Below, one piece after another: positions 53,557-62,018 of a stretch of 64,000 nucleotides of DNA. Both the position numbers and the translations under genes were made by a program. Position 1 is the stretch's first letter. Each line of letters starts with the position of its first letter. The stretch is from Cytobacillus massiliigabonensis (GTDB taxonomy: Bacteria > Bacillota > Bacilli > Bacillales > Cytobacillaceae). The notes beneath the pieces were generated by a model that saw only the letters and a list, made by a program, of their open reading frames with translations, did not search any database and was not told the DNA's origin. The stretch covers positions 153,298 to 217,297 of the forward strand of contig NZ_LT904904.1 in the NCBI RefSeq assembly GCF_900199725.1, given 5' to 3'.

Positions 53557-54015
53557 TTAGAATGAATCTAACGCATTCGTTAAGTTCAAGAACACCTCAG
53601 CAAAAATGGCTTGGACAAGGAAAGTACCTGTAAAAACTAAAAGCGCCACGATGACCATTTTCCAGCTTTGGCTAATAAAGGCTTTAAAATTAAGACCAAT
53701 TCCAGCAAGAGTACCAACGACTGTTATAGGAGCCATAAAAGATATTTTGGCCGTGTAATCAATAACCGGCTGAGAGATGGGGGAAATAGGACTTGCCACA
53801 AGAACGCCTGTAAGAACGACATAAACAATGGCAGGAATTTTTAGAGGAATAACTTTTCCTAAAAAGATCCCAATAAAAGCGATAGCCGATAAAATCAGTA
53901 CACCTGGAATAGAGTCTGCAATGGATATATGATTTCCTATCAGATTAGCTGCTAGAGTTGTGATTACCGATGTTAGTAATAGGGATACAGTCCAATCACG
54001 CATATTCATTGTCAT
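53557..54015 (-). CDS. Small membrane protein, partner of DUF3100
   Basis: A 152-residue protein with about five membrane helices (VSLLLTSVITTLAANLIG, LILSAIAFIGIFLGKVI, AIVYVVLTGVLVASPI, VVGTLAGIGLNFKAF, VIVALLVFTGTFLVQAI). It starts one base after the DUF3100 gene ends and lacks a good ribosome binding site, so translation is coupled. The two probably form one transporter. No closer family is recognised. Confidence 0.72.
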   Translation of the reverse strand: MTMNMRDWTVSLLLTSVITTLAANLIGNHISIADSIPGVLILSAIAFIGIFLGKVIPLKIPAIVYVVLTGVLVASPISPISQPVIDYTAKISFMAPITVVGTLAGIGLNFKAFISQSWKMVIVALLVFTGTFLVQAIFAEVFLNLTNALDSF

Positions 54016-54016
54016 T

Positions 54017-54877
54017 TCAATTACCCGCTTTCATTGTATTTATTTGTTCGGTGCCCCTTGTATGCTTTGGACTAATTCTTGGCTCAAGGAAAAAATACAA
54101 TTTTCTAGTCAATGGAAGTGAAATGAATAAGGTAAAGTAGATTCCAACAATGGCTGCTAGCATGTCACTTGCCCCAGCAAGCATTACAATCTGGTCAGCA
54201 TATTCAGGATAGATGGCTGCCAGTGTGCTAGATGCAGCTGCCATCATCACACCACTCCCTATCCCGCAAGCCATAGCCAGTGCTAATGGATGGAAAATAT
54301 CAGTTGCCGCTACGATGCTTGCCAAAAATCCAATGTAAATAGTGCCGATTAAAAATCCGATGATGTAAATGGAAAGTGCTCCCCTTGCTTCAGGTGAGTT
54401 GGCACCGTATAGATGACAAATCAATCCGTAATCCTTATCCCGGCATGTAGAACTAGTTGCGCCGATTGCTTCTTTTTTGATGCCCAGCAATAATGCAACT
54501 GGCAAGGCTAGAAAAATCGTTCCAACATGGCCTAGTTCTTGAAAAGCTAATGCTGGACCAATATCGACTAGCTTTGGAAGATTTGATCCAGCAAGCACGC
54601 CTATTTTTGCCATGAAAGGTGTAATGGCTACGAGAACAAGAGATGAAGCCTTTTTTGCTTCCTTTTCTTTAAAAAAACCAAAAATATCCCGTCCAAGTAA
54701 AACACTAATAACAATAGCGAATAGCATGGGATAAATAATGATTAATGCAGAACCTGCTTGGATTTTTTTCATTCCAATCATTTCTGCAATGAGAACGATC
54801 ACGAGAGCTGCCAAGTATAAACGATAATTCTCTTTGATATTTTCTGCGATGGATCGATGCTGTTCTGTATTTTTCAT
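54017..54877 (-). CDS. DUF3100 membrane protein, putative purine transporter subunit
   Basis: A 286-residue polytopic membrane protein of the DUF3100 family (ALVIVLIAEMIGMKKIQAGSALIIIYPMLFAIVISVLLG, LGIKKEAIGATSSTCRDKDYGLICHLYGANSPEARGALSIYIIGFLIG). About eight helices are predicted. It is the first gene of an operon with the partner membrane protein, amidohydrolase and TSUP permease. It lies behind a purine riboswitch, which argues for purine-related transport. That function is inference from regulation and context. Confidence 0.8.
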   Translation of the reverse strand: MKNTEQHRSIAENIKENYRLYLAALVIVLIAEMIGMKKIQAGSALIIIYPMLFAIVISVLLGRDIFGFFKEKEAKKASSLVLVAITPFMAKIGVLAGSNLPKLVDIGPALAFQELGHVGTIFLALPVALLLGIKKEAIGATSSTCRDKDYGLICHLYGANSPEARGALSIYIIGFLIGTIYIGFLASIVAATDIFHPLALAMACGIGSGVMMAAASSTLAAIYPEYADQIVMLAGASDMLAAIVGIYFTLFISLPLTRKLYFFLEPRISPKHTRGTEQINTMKAGN

Positions 54878-54949
54878 CTTCTATTTTCCTCTCCTGCTGA
54901 GTTTATCTTTTTAAAATAAATCGTATAAATAGGAGTGAGAACAAAAGAA

Positions 54950-54976
54950 AAACTCTAGTTAAATGAACTAGAGTTT
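54950..54976 (-). terminator. Riboswitch expression-platform terminator
   Basis: AAACTCTAGTT (54950-54960) and AACTAGAGTTT (54966-54976) are perfect 11-bp arms. On the minus strand the stem is followed by TTCTTTTGTT. It sits between the purine aptamer and the DUF3100 start, so it is the likely attenuator. Confidence 0.75.
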
Positions 54977-55054
54977 GACGTACAGAAAAAACAAAAAACG
55001 GAAAATAGCCGAATAAAGGTTTTATTCAGTGCTCATCACTTGCCGTAATCTGTC

Positions 55055-55129
55055 ATTCCCCATAGTCAAACTATTTACGGTAGTTTGGTAGAAACTTTTG
55101 GACCATATCTCCAACTTTATACGAAGAAT
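55055..55129 (-). promoter_or_regulatory. Purine riboswitch aptamer, guanine class
   Basis: On the minus strand the aptamer shows P2 (TTGG/CCAA with loop GATATGG), the core AGTTTCTACC, and P3 (CAAACTA/TAGTTTG with loop CCGTAAA). The core then reads TTTGACTATGG. The base in the specificity position is C (GACTA, not GATTA), so guanine, hypoxanthine or xanthine is expected, not adenine. P1 pairs 55120-55129 with 55055-55064 over ten positions including G-U pairs. It controls the DUF3100-amidohydrolase operon. Confidence 0.88.
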
Positions 55130-55137
55130 CAAGAAGA

Positions 55138-55171
55138 CGAATAATATTATTTAATTTTTATTTAATGTTCG
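55138..55171 (-). promoter_or_regulatory. Paired PurR boxes
   Basis: CGAATAATA (55138-55146) and TAATGTTCG (55163-55171) are convergent PurBox half-sites with CGAA/TTCG cores separated by 16 bases. This spacing is the one recognised by B. subtilis PurR in front of pur and purine salvage genes. They lie just upstream of the riboswitch. Confidence 0.75.
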
Positions 55172-55399
55172 TGATTTTTACAATTTACATCATTTTTTGT
55201 AGGATGTCAAAGTTTTTTTTATTCATTTCCGATTGACTTTTAATGGATATGGTATGTGTGATTTTTTGAATCCTTATTTAAAAGAGGATGAATGCTGCTA
55301 TTCTATTAAATAGAATCTCCTTGGGAAATTTTACACATATCTTTTATCATACATACTATTTATATTTAAGTTAATGATGGGACCGGAAAAATGTTCCTC

Positions 55400-55490
55400 G
55401 TTTGTAAAGGGCAAATCTATCGAAAGGTAGAGACGCAAAGTCACAGACCTACGGTGATTAGAAAAAGACACTATGGTGGCTGAACTGCCA
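55400..55490 (+). promoter_or_regulatory. Cyclic di-GMP-I (GEMM) riboswitch
   Basis: The conserved core reads AAAGGGCAAA, a stem closed by a GAAA loop (CTATC-GAAA-GGTAG), then GACGCAAAGTCAC and CCTACGGTGA, with the second stem GGTGGCTGAACTGCC. This is the GEMM-I consensus. It lies 85 bases before the secreted protein gene at 55575. A weak AAAACT/AGTTTT hairpin at 55505-55530 may be the expression platform. Apart from this element and the signals at 54950-55171, the gap 54878-55574 holds nothing I recognise. Confidence 0.88.
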
Positions 55491-55574
55491 AATGAAGAAT
55501 GGAGAAAAAACTAAAAGTTGTAGAGTTTTATTCGAGATTCTTCCTAATTCAAAATTATTTTGGAGGGATTTTAT

Positions 55575-56936
55575 ATGTCAAAAGGAAATAAAAGTGTTCG
55601 TCATGTGCTTACAACAAGTGTTGTTGCCGCTGCGATTACTCTTACTGGAACAGGACAAGCTTTTGCTGATGAGCTGGTAGAACCGAATCGAATCGAGGAA
55701 ACTGTCCAACGAAACCAATCAGCAGTATCTGATGAAGCAGTTTCTCAAGATTCAGCGACAAACGTTTTAGAAAGTGAAACAGAAGAAATTGCAAATACGG
55801 ATGAGGTGACAAAAGAGGCTGATCAAGAAGGATCGGAATTAAATGAAGAGGGTAAAGACGAATCAGAAGAAAGTGAAGAAGAGCCAGCTTTACTACCTGG
55901 GGATTTCTTTTATTTCTTTAAATCTCTTCGTGAAAATGTTCAGCTTGCATTCACATTTGATGAAGTAAAAGAGGCCGAATTACTTGCTTCATTTGTGGAA
56001 GAACGTATTAAAGAGGCAGAAGCATTAATTGACGATAACCAAGAAGAACTAGCAAAAGAAATTCTTGAGAAAGCACTTAAGCAACAGGAAGAAGCGCTTG
56101 CTGCATATGAAAAATCTGAATCAGAAGAAGCTGACGATGAGGCAGCTCAACCCCCGCTTGATTCGATTCAAGCAGAATTTGAGGCGAAATTAGCTAATAA
56201 TCTTATCGTATTAACGGCTGTTCTTGAAAAAGTTGAGAATCCTAAAGCAAAAGAGGCTATTCAAAAGAACATCGTTAAAGCACAGAAAAAGTTAGAAAAG
56301 AAACTGAATAAAGCATTGGCTAAACTTCAAGAGAACGATGAAGAAACAGCAGAAAAACAGAATGAGTTAGAAGAAAAACCAGCTAGTGGAGATGCTGTTC
56401 AGGAAGAGTCTGAAAAGGAAACTTCTGAGCTTAACGAAGAGGTAGCTGAGGTGCAGGAAGAAGAGACTGATGCAACAACGGTCACCGATAAAGATAAAGC
56501 TGCAGAAGGAGATCATGATGACGAAGAGAATAAAGATAATGGGTCTGAACGAGAAAAAACAACATCTAAAGTTGAAGAAAAACAGCGAGAAGCGGCTAGA
56601 AAGCAAGAAGTAAAAGTAAAAGTAAAAGAAGAAGCAAAAAAGGCTGAAGAAAAGCAGTTAGAAGCGGTAAAGAAACAAGAAGAGAAGGCAAAAGAAGAAA
56701 CGAAAAAAGCTGAAGAGAGAGCAAGAGAAGAAGCAAAAAAGACTGAAGAGAAACAGCGGGACGCGATAAAGAAGCAAGAAGAGAAAGCAAAAGAAGAGGC
56801 AAAAAGGATTGAAGAAAAGCAGCGAGAAGAAGCAAAGAAACAAGCAGAAAAAGCAAAAAAGGCTGAAGAGAAACAGCAAGACGAATCAGAAAAGCGGGCA
56901 GAAAAAGAACGTAAAGAAGCAAATAAGGAAAAATAG
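55575..56936 (+). CDS. Secreted DUF5667 protein with Glu/Lys-rich coiled-coil tail
   Basis: A 453-residue exported protein. Signal peptide residues about 1-33 end TGTGQAFADE. A DUF5667 domain follows (LLPGDFFYFFKSLRENVQLAFTFDEVKEAELLASFVEERIKEAEALI, about 107-200). The second half is highly charged: repeated KxxEEKQREEAKKQ segments, about 330-450, forming a long coiled coil. ATG 55575 has GGAGGG ahead. There is no LPXTG or SLH anchor, so it may be soluble or held by charge. The c-di-GMP riboswitch links it to the motile-sessile switch, suggesting an adhesin or matrix role. A role in biofilm is inference. Confidence 0.82.
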   Translation: MSKGNKSVRHVLTTSVVAAAITLTGTGQAFADELVEPNRIEETVQRNQSAVSDEAVSQDSATNVLESETEEIANTDEVTKEADQEGSELNEEGKDESEESEEEPALLPGDFFYFFKSLRENVQLAFTFDEVKEAELLASFVEERIKEAEALIDDNQEELAKEILEKALKQQEEALAAYEKSESEEADDEAAQPPLDSIQAEFEAKLANNLIVLTAVLEKVENPKAKEAIQKNIVKAQKKLEKKLNKALAKLQENDEETAEKQNELEEKPASGDAVQEESEKETSELNEEVAEVQEEETDATTVTDKDKAAEGDHDDEENKDNGSEREKTTSKVEEKQREAARKQEVKVKVKEEAKKAEEKQLEAVKKQEEKAKEETKKAEERAREEAKKTEEKQRDAIKKQEEKAKEEAKRIEEKQREEAKKQAEKAKKAEEKQQDESEKRAEKERKEANKEK

Positions 56937-56945
56937 TAATGTTGA

Positions 56946-56971
56946 GAGTAGGTTCCTCCCTACTCTTTTTT
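56946..56971 (+). terminator. Terminator of the DUF5667 gene
   Basis: GAGTAGG (56946-56952) pairs with CCTACTC (56959-56965), followed by six T residues. Confidence 0.85.
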
Positions 56972-57083
56972 ATATCTAGAAAAGGGGCAAGATATACATA
57001 ATTTCAGCAATTGGAAGGACCCCCCATCTTTTTGCCAAATTTAAATAGTTTATTATTATCAGAAATTAGTAGATATTTTAATC

Positions 57084-57098
57084 TATTAATAATTATAA
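57084..57098. promoter_or_regulatory. Possible PerR/Fur-like box upstream of mqo
   Basis: TATTAATAATTATAA has the same 12-of-14 match to the PerR consensus as the box in front of ahpC, and is flanked by CTATTA/TAATAG symmetry. The region is very AT-rich, so a chance match is quite possible. The remaining gap 56972-57224 holds nothing else I recognise. Confidence 0.3.
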
Positions 57099-57224
57099 TA
57101 GACTATGAGATAGTAAATTATTTAAGACAGAAAAGGTGTGTTCCTAAGTGGCTCCGAGATTAGTTGCCACCTATGCAGCAATGCCTACATTTTTTGGCGA
57201 ATATAGCGGATAAGGAAGGTTATT

Positions 57225-58733
57225 ATGAGCAGCGTACAGAACAAAACAGACGTTATCTTAATTGGTGCCGGAATTATGAGCGCAACTTTAGGATCTTTAC
57301 TGAAAGAATTAGCACCGGAATGGGAAATTAAAGTGTTTGAAAAACTTGCAAAAGCAGGGGAAGAAAGCTCGAATGAGTGGAATAACGCGGGGACGGGTCA
57401 TGCGGCACTGTGTGAGCTTAACTATACATCCGAAAAACCAGACGGATCGATAGATATTAGCAAAGCGATAAAGGTGAATGAGCAGTTCCAGCTTTCAAGA
57501 CAGTATTGGGCGTATCTTGTTAACAACAATCTGATTCGTAATCCACAGGACTTTATTATGCCAATCCCGCATATGAGTTTAGTTCAAGGGGAAGAAAACG
57601 TAACCTATTTGAAAAAACGATTGGAAGCGCTGTCAAACAATCCTCTGTTTCAAGGAATGGAATTTTCCGATGATCCTGAAACACTGAAGGAATGGATACC
57701 GCTTATTATGGAAGGCCGTACAGCGAATGAACCGATAGCGGCAACAAAAATTGATTCTGGAACGGATGTCAATTTTGGAGCATTAACACGCATGCTGTTT
57801 GACCACTTAATGAATAACAAGGTTGAGATCAACTATAAGCATAGTGTGGAGGATATTAAACGTACGAACGATGGCTTGTGGGAAGTGAAAGTTCGTGATA
57901 TCGATGGAGGAAAAACCGAATCTCATACTGCAAAATTCGTTTTTATTGGCGGTGGGGGCGGAAGTCTGCCTTTACTTCAAAAAACTGGCATACCAGAATC
58001 GAAGCATATTGGCGGATTCCCGGTAAGCGGATTATTTATGGTATGTAATAATCCAGAAGTAATTGAACAGCATCATGCAAAAGTGTACGGGAAAGCGAAG
58101 GTTGGAGCTCCTCCAATGTCTGTTCCGCATCTGGACACGAGATTTATTGACAATAAAAAATCATTGCTGTTTGGACCGTTTGCCGGCTTCACGCCAAAGT
58201 TCCTTAAAACAGGTTCAAATTTGGATTTGATCGGTTCTGTAAAACCGAATAATGTCATCACGATGCTGGCAGCAGGTGTAAAAGAGATGGCATTAACCAA
58301 ATATTTGATCCAGCAAGTGATGTTATCGAATGAAAAGCGATTGGAAGAATTACGCGAGTTTATTCCAAATGCGAAGCTTGAGGATTGGGATATCGTTGTA
58401 GCTGGCCAGCGTGTACAAGTCATTAAAGATACGGATGCAGGTAAAGGAACGCTCCAATTTGGTACAGAAGTAGTTAGTGCTGAGGATGGCTCTGTTGCTG
58501 CTCTTCTTGGCGCATCCCCAGGTGCTTCTACAGCTGTACACGTCATGCTGGAGGTATTAGAAAGATGCTTCCCAGAGCATATGTTTGAATGGAAAGCGAA
58601 AATAAAAGAAATGATTCCTTCTTATGGTGTATCATTAACGGACAACCCTGAGCTTTTCCAGGAGATTCATACATCAACAGCTCAGACCCTTGGTTTAAGT
58701 GAAAAAGGTGAAAAGGAATTGGTTTATAGTTAA
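57225..58733 (+). CDS. mqo: Malate:quinone oxidoreductase
   Basis: A 502-residue membrane-associated FAD enzyme that oxidises malate to oxaloacetate and passes electrons to quinone, bypassing NAD-linked malate dehydrogenase. The N-terminal FAD loop [24 protein letters not shown], and the Mqo signature [23 protein letters not shown], are clear; [30 protein letters not shown] and [24 protein letters not shown] follow as in the family. Length is typical. ATAAGGAAGG precedes ATG 57225. A PerR-like element at 57084 is possible but uncertain. It has its own terminator. Confidence 0.95.
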   Translation: MSSVQNKTDVILIGAGIMSATLGSLLKELAPEWEIKVFEKLAKAGEESSNEWNNAGTGHAALCELNYTSEKPDGSIDISKAIKVNEQFQLSRQYWAYLVNNNLIRNPQDFIMPIPHMSLVQGEENVTYLKKRLEALSNNPLFQGMEFSDDPETLKEWIPLIMEGRTANEPIAATKIDSGTDVNFGALTRMLFDHLMNNKVEINYKHSVEDIKRTNDGLWEVKVRDIDGGKTESHTAKFVFIGGGGGSLPLLQKTGIPESKHIGGFPVSGLFMVCNNPEVIEQHHAKVYGKAKVGAPPMSVPHLDTRFIDNKKSLLFGPFAGFTPKFLKTGSNLDLIGSVKPNNVITMLAAGVKEMALTKYLIQQVMLSNEKRLEELREFIPNAKLEDWDIVVAGQRVQVIKDTDAGKGTLQFGTEVVSAEDGSVAALLGASPGASTAVHVMLEVLERCFPEHMFEWKAKIKEMIPSYGVSLTDNPELFQEIHTSTAQTLGLSEKGEKELVYS

Positions 58734-58760
58734 TTCTTTTTAACAGAAGAAAAAATATTG

Positions 58761-58797
58761 TCCCTAAAAGGTATTCATATGAGTACCTTTTAGGGAT
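58761..58797 (+). terminator. Terminator of mqo
   Basis: TCCCTAAAAGGTA (58761-58773) pairs perfectly with TACCTTTTAGGGA (58784-58796), with a ten-base loop and a T-rich tail. Confidence 0.85.
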
Positions 58798-58854
58798 AAT
58801 TTTGTTATAAATCTAAAAGAACTACAATTAAGTCTTCCCCGATCTCTATCATTA

Positions 58855-59718
58855 TTAATAAGCAGGTAATTTCTCCGGATTCATTGTTATATAGATTTCG
58901 TTAATTTTTTCCTCCCGAATATCAAAACTAAGGATACTTTGAAGTTTGCCATTCATGTATATCATAATGGCGGGCTGGCAATTCACACTTTTAACTTCAA
59001 AATAAAAGTCTTCAGGCGCTTTTTTTATGACTCCGTATAATAATGCTAAAACATTTGGAACGGATATAACTGGACGAACAGCAGCATGAACTTTCCCTCC
59101 GCCATCAGAGTATAGCGTGACATTTTCAGAAACAAGCTCTAATAAGTCATCCATGTTTTGTGTTTGAAATGCCTGGATAAAGCGAGAAATGATAGATTTA
59201 TTTTTCTCATAGTTTAAGCTTTCCCCTTCTGCAAGAGTGATCTTTTGCTTCGCCCTGCTAAAAATCTTTCTGCAGTTTTCTTCCTTCTTTTCAATGATGG
59301 CTGCAATCTCTGAATATGGAAAATCAAGCACCTCTCTTAAAAGGAGAACTGCACGTTCATCTGGTCTCAAATGCTCCATCATCCGTAAATAAGCGATACT
59401 TAATCCTTCTTTTTGAATAGTCATTTCTGATGGATCGAAAGCATGTAATTTCTCATGTAATAACGGCTCAGGATTCCAAGGCCCTACATAATTTTCTCGT
59501 TTGTGCCGTGCCGACTTTAGTAGATCAAGGCAGAGGTTTGTCATCATTTTGCAGAGATAGGCCTTTTTATTTTTAATATCGTCCCCATTTATTTGGTAGG
59601 CTTTGAGAAATGTTTCTTGAACAAGATCTTCTGCTTCCACTACTGATCCTAACATCCGATAGCCTAATGAAAATAACAATGGTTTAAATAGCTGATACTC
59701 TTCCGTCGTAATTTGCAT
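58855..59718 (-). CDS. ECF41-group RNA polymerase sigma factor (SigJ-like)
   Basis: A 287-residue ECF sigma factor with a fused SnoaL-like C-terminal domain. Region 2 (LFSLGYRMLGSVVEAEDLVQETFLKAY) and region 4 (LRPDERAVLLLREVLDFPYSEIAAIIEKKEENCRKIFSRAKQKI) are clear. The C-terminal extension (about 165-287) carries the group's conserved DGGGK motif (LYSDGGGKVHA) and NPEKL near the end. The extension modulates activity in place of an anti-sigma factor. ATG 59718 follows GAGGAGAGG and overlaps the oxidoreductase gene by 35 bases. A matching promoter lies at 61040-61066, so the pair is probably autoregulated. Confidence 0.88.
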   Translation of the reverse strand: MQITTEEYQLFKPLLFSLGYRMLGSVVEAEDLVQETFLKAYQINGDDIKNKKAYLCKMMTNLCLDLLKSARHKRENYVGPWNPEPLLHEKLHAFDPSEMTIQKEGLSIAYLRMMEHLRPDERAVLLLREVLDFPYSEIAAIIEKKEENCRKIFSRAKQKITLAEGESLNYEKNKSIISRFIQAFQTQNMDDLLELVSENVTLYSDGGGKVHAAVRPVISVPNVLALLYGVIKKAPEDFYFEVKSVNCQPAIMIYMNGKLQSILSFDIREEKINEIYITMNPEKLPAY

Positions 59719-61006
59719 AGTTTTGCCTCTCCTCATTTAATATGACTTCTTTCGCCGCTTGTTTTCCGCTGCTGATTGCGCCTTCCGCCAGAATCGAGTG
59801 GGGAGAAGTCCAATCTCCTGCCATATATAATCGGGGAATTTCTGTTTTAGAACATTGCAGCTTTAGTTCATCTCCTATTTGCGGTAAGCGCTGGCTAACC
59901 GTAATGTCAGGGATAAATCGTCTTGAAATGACATATTGCTGCCAGCCTGGCTGCAGCCTATCTAAAAATTGTTCAAGCTCGTTTTTTACACTTGGTCCAT
60001 CAGCGTTTTCATCTAGATGATGATATTTAAATACATGCAGCACTGCATTTTTTGAATGATCAGAGAGGCGTGCGTAAGTTGAATGAACAGAATAATAGAG
60101 GGGGTCCGTGATCCCCATAGCGAACAATTTCTTTGGATTAGGTAGCTGTGTTAAAGCGACATCTAATGTTGCCCCCTTTACTGGCGTTATTTGAGCAAGG
60201 AAATCCCGATTAGGAAGGCTCGCTGTTTCCCCTAACATATGAATAAGTTCGTGCGGACCAGTTGTACAAATTACATATTTCCCGAAAATTTCTTCGCCAT
60301 TAGATAAAGCAAGTTTAAATGGGTCCTCTGTGTGGTTGCATTCTATTTGTTTTACAAGAGTATGTGATTGAACATGAACACCGGAGACAATTGCTTTATT
60401 ATGAAGCTGGTCAATGATCGTCTGCCAGCCGCCATCAAGATATAGGACGCCTCCCATCGCATCTTTTATATGCGATACTGCTACGCTTGCGCTTATCTTT
60501 TCTGGAGCATGACAATAGGTGGCAAGTCTGCCAAGTGTGTATAGCAATAACTCAATGGTTTTTGATTGGGTAACTTGATTAATCCATTGCTGGAAAGTTT
60601 GATTTGCTAATTTTTCAGGATTGATACGTGAGATTTTCAATAGAATGGCAATCCACTCCAGCCGTTCTTTCGAATGTAAAAGACCAGTTGTAAATAGTTC
60701 TAGAGGAGAAAAAGGTGCAGTGTATTCAACATTTTTCTCCATAAGGATGCCGCCTAGTTTGGGTGATTTCCCATTAAGATGGATTCCTAAATATTCGAGA
60801 ATGTGCCTGGCTTTTCCTTTTTTATAAAGGGCATGCGGACCAAGATTAAAATACTGTCCGTTCATCTTGTTTGTTCTAGCTCTTCCGCCAATACTTTTTC
60901 CCTTTTCCAAAATTAAAATAGATAAATTTGTATTCATTAAATAATTGGCTGCCACATAGCCTGCCAATCCCCCGCCAACAATGACAACATCCCATGTTTG
61001 TGTCAT
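59684..61006 (-). CDS. FAD-dependent oxidoreductase, ECF41 partner
   Basis: A 440-residue FAD-dependent amine oxidase/phytoene-desaturase-like protein. The dinucleotide loop VVIVGGGLAGYVAANYLMNTNLSILILEKGKSIGGRARTNKMNGQYFNLGPHALYKKGK is at the N-terminus, and the C-terminal FAD motif is GDWTSPHSILAEGAISSGKQAA. ATG 61006 has AAAGGAGG ahead; the frame extends to 61039 but this would start before the predicted transcript. It is the usual neighbour of ECF41 sigma factors, which are often next to such oxidoreductases. The substrate is unknown. Confidence 0.85.
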   Translation of the reverse strand: MTQTWDVVIVGGGLAGYVAANYLMNTNLSILILEKGKSIGGRARTNKMNGQYFNLGPHALYKKGKARHILEYLGIHLNGKSPKLGGILMEKNVEYTAPFSPLELFTTGLLHSKERLEWIAILLKISRINPEKLANQTFQQWINQVTQSKTIELLLYTLGRLATYCHAPEKISASVAVSHIKDAMGGVLYLDGGWQTIIDQLHNKAIVSGVHVQSHTLVKQIECNHTEDPFKLALSNGEEIFGKYVICTTGPHELIHMLGETASLPNRDFLAQITPVKGATLDVALTQLPNPKKLFAMGITDPLYYSVHSTYARLSDHSKNAVLHVFKYHHLDENADGPSVKNELEQFLDRLQPGWQQYVISRRFIPDITVSQRLPQIGDELKLQCSKTEIPRLYMAGDWTSPHSILAEGAISSGKQAAKEVILNEERQNYANYDGRVSAI

Positions 61007-61039
61007 ATAAAAACCTCCTTTTGTTCTTTCATAACTCAA

Positions 61040-61066
61040 GACGATAATGGGTGAATTGGTGTGACA
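61040..61066 (-). promoter_or_regulatory. ECF41-type promoter
   Basis: On the minus strand TGTCACA (61066-61060) and CGTC (61043-61040) are exactly 16 bases apart, identical to the described ECF41 target consensus TGTCACA-N16-CGTC. It lies about 35 bases before the oxidoreductase start. Confidence 0.85.
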
Positions 61067-61116
61067 ACGTTTTGAATTAAAAACAGAGAATATTTTCTTG
61101 ACGTGATGTATATAAC

Positions 61117-61178
61117 TTCACAAATTAGACGTAATTATGTATAATGATTTTATCCTAGGTATTCATTTTAAAATGAAT
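61117..61178 (+). promoter_or_regulatory. SDR promoter with palindromic operator
   Basis: TTCACA (61117-61122) and TATAAT (61140-61145) are spaced 17 bp. The perfect palindrome ATTCATTTTAAAATGAAT (61161-61178) lies just downstream of the predicted start, a good place for repressor binding, perhaps by the TetR protein encoded at 62017. Confidence 0.5.
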
Positions 61179-61226
61179 TTTTTGAAAAATAAGTATATGA
61201 GGTTTCTATATGAAAGGGAGATTATA

Positions 61227-61973
61227 ATGGGACGTTTATCAGGTAAAGTAGCGATTATTACAGGTGCAGCATTAGGCATGGGAGCAGCTGAGGCAAAGCT
61301 TTTTGCAAAAGAAGGAGCGAAGGTTGTAGCGACGGATATTAAAGATGATGTGCTGCAGGAAGTAATCAATGAAATCAAAGCAAGCGGCGGTGAAGCTATT
61401 GGCTTGAAGCACAATGTTGTTTCAGAAGAAGAGTGGAAGAATGTTATTCAAACAGCGGTTGATGCGTACGGAAAAGTGGATATTTTAGTAAATAATGCTG
61501 GAATTGCAAGTCCAAAAACGATGGCACAAATGGAAATGGCTGAGTGGAATAAAGTTATGGATATTAACTTGAACGGTTGTGTCCTTGGAATGAAGTATGT
61601 AATTCCAGAAATGCAAAAGGCAGGCGGCGGTTCTCTAATTAATATTTCCTCAATTGGAGGAATTGTTGGAATGGCTGGGTCAAGCCCATATACAGCTGCA
61701 AAAGGTGCTTTACGAGCATTATCAAAATCAGCTGCTGTAGAATATGGGAAGGATAAAATTAGGGTAAATTCTGTTCACCCTGGTATTATTGAAACACCAA
61801 TGACAGCTGACTCTTTCAATGATGCACTGCCTTTCTATAAAACATTTACACAACTTCCTTATTTCGGACAACCAGAAGATGTTGCTTACGGTGTATTATT
61901 CCTTGCGTCGGATGAATCACGCTTTATGACAGGTGCAGAACTTGTCATTGATGGCGGCTGGACAGCTCTATAA
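61227..61973 (+). CDS. Short-chain dehydrogenase/reductase
   Basis: A 248-residue classical SDR. The nucleotide motif TGAALGMGAAEAKLFAKEGAKVVATD indicates NAD preference by the aspartate at the end of beta-2. NNAG is present, the catalytic Ser is in NISSIGG and the Tyr-x-x-x-Lys in PYTAAKGALRALSKSAA, with PGIIETPM following. It resembles glucose or alcohol dehydrogenases of this family; the substrate is unknown. ATG 61227 has GAAAGGGAG ahead; the frame opens earlier, but without support. It is convergent with a TetR regulator gene and shares its terminator. Confidence 0.88.
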   Translation: MGRLSGKVAIITGAALGMGAAEAKLFAKEGAKVVATDIKDDVLQEVINEIKASGGEAIGLKHNVVSEEEWKNVIQTAVDAYGKVDILVNNAGIASPKTMAQMEMAEWNKVMDINLNGCVLGMKYVIPEMQKAGGGSLINISSIGGIVGMAGSSPYTAAKGALRALSKSAAVEYGKDKIRVNSVHPGIIETPMTADSFNDALPFYKTFTQLPYFGQPEDVAYGVLFLASDESRFMTGAELVIDGGWTAL

Positions 61974-61985
61974 TGGTCACATAAG

Positions 61986-62018
61986 AAAAATCCTCTCTAT
62001 CTTTGAGAGGATTTTTTT
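61986..62018. terminator. Bidirectional terminator between SDR and TetR genes
   Basis: AAAAATCCTCTC pairs with GAGAGGATTTTT around a short loop, followed by a T-run on the plus strand, and A-run before it. It overlaps the end of the TetR gene. Confidence 0.85.

Noticed and set aside
56580-56922. Repetitive K/E/A-rich coding region as a CRISPR or tandem DNA repeat, and antisense frames across it
   Set aside because: The repeats are imperfect coiled-coil heptads in a continuous secreted protein frame; the opposite-strand frames are Leu/Phe-rich mirror artefacts.
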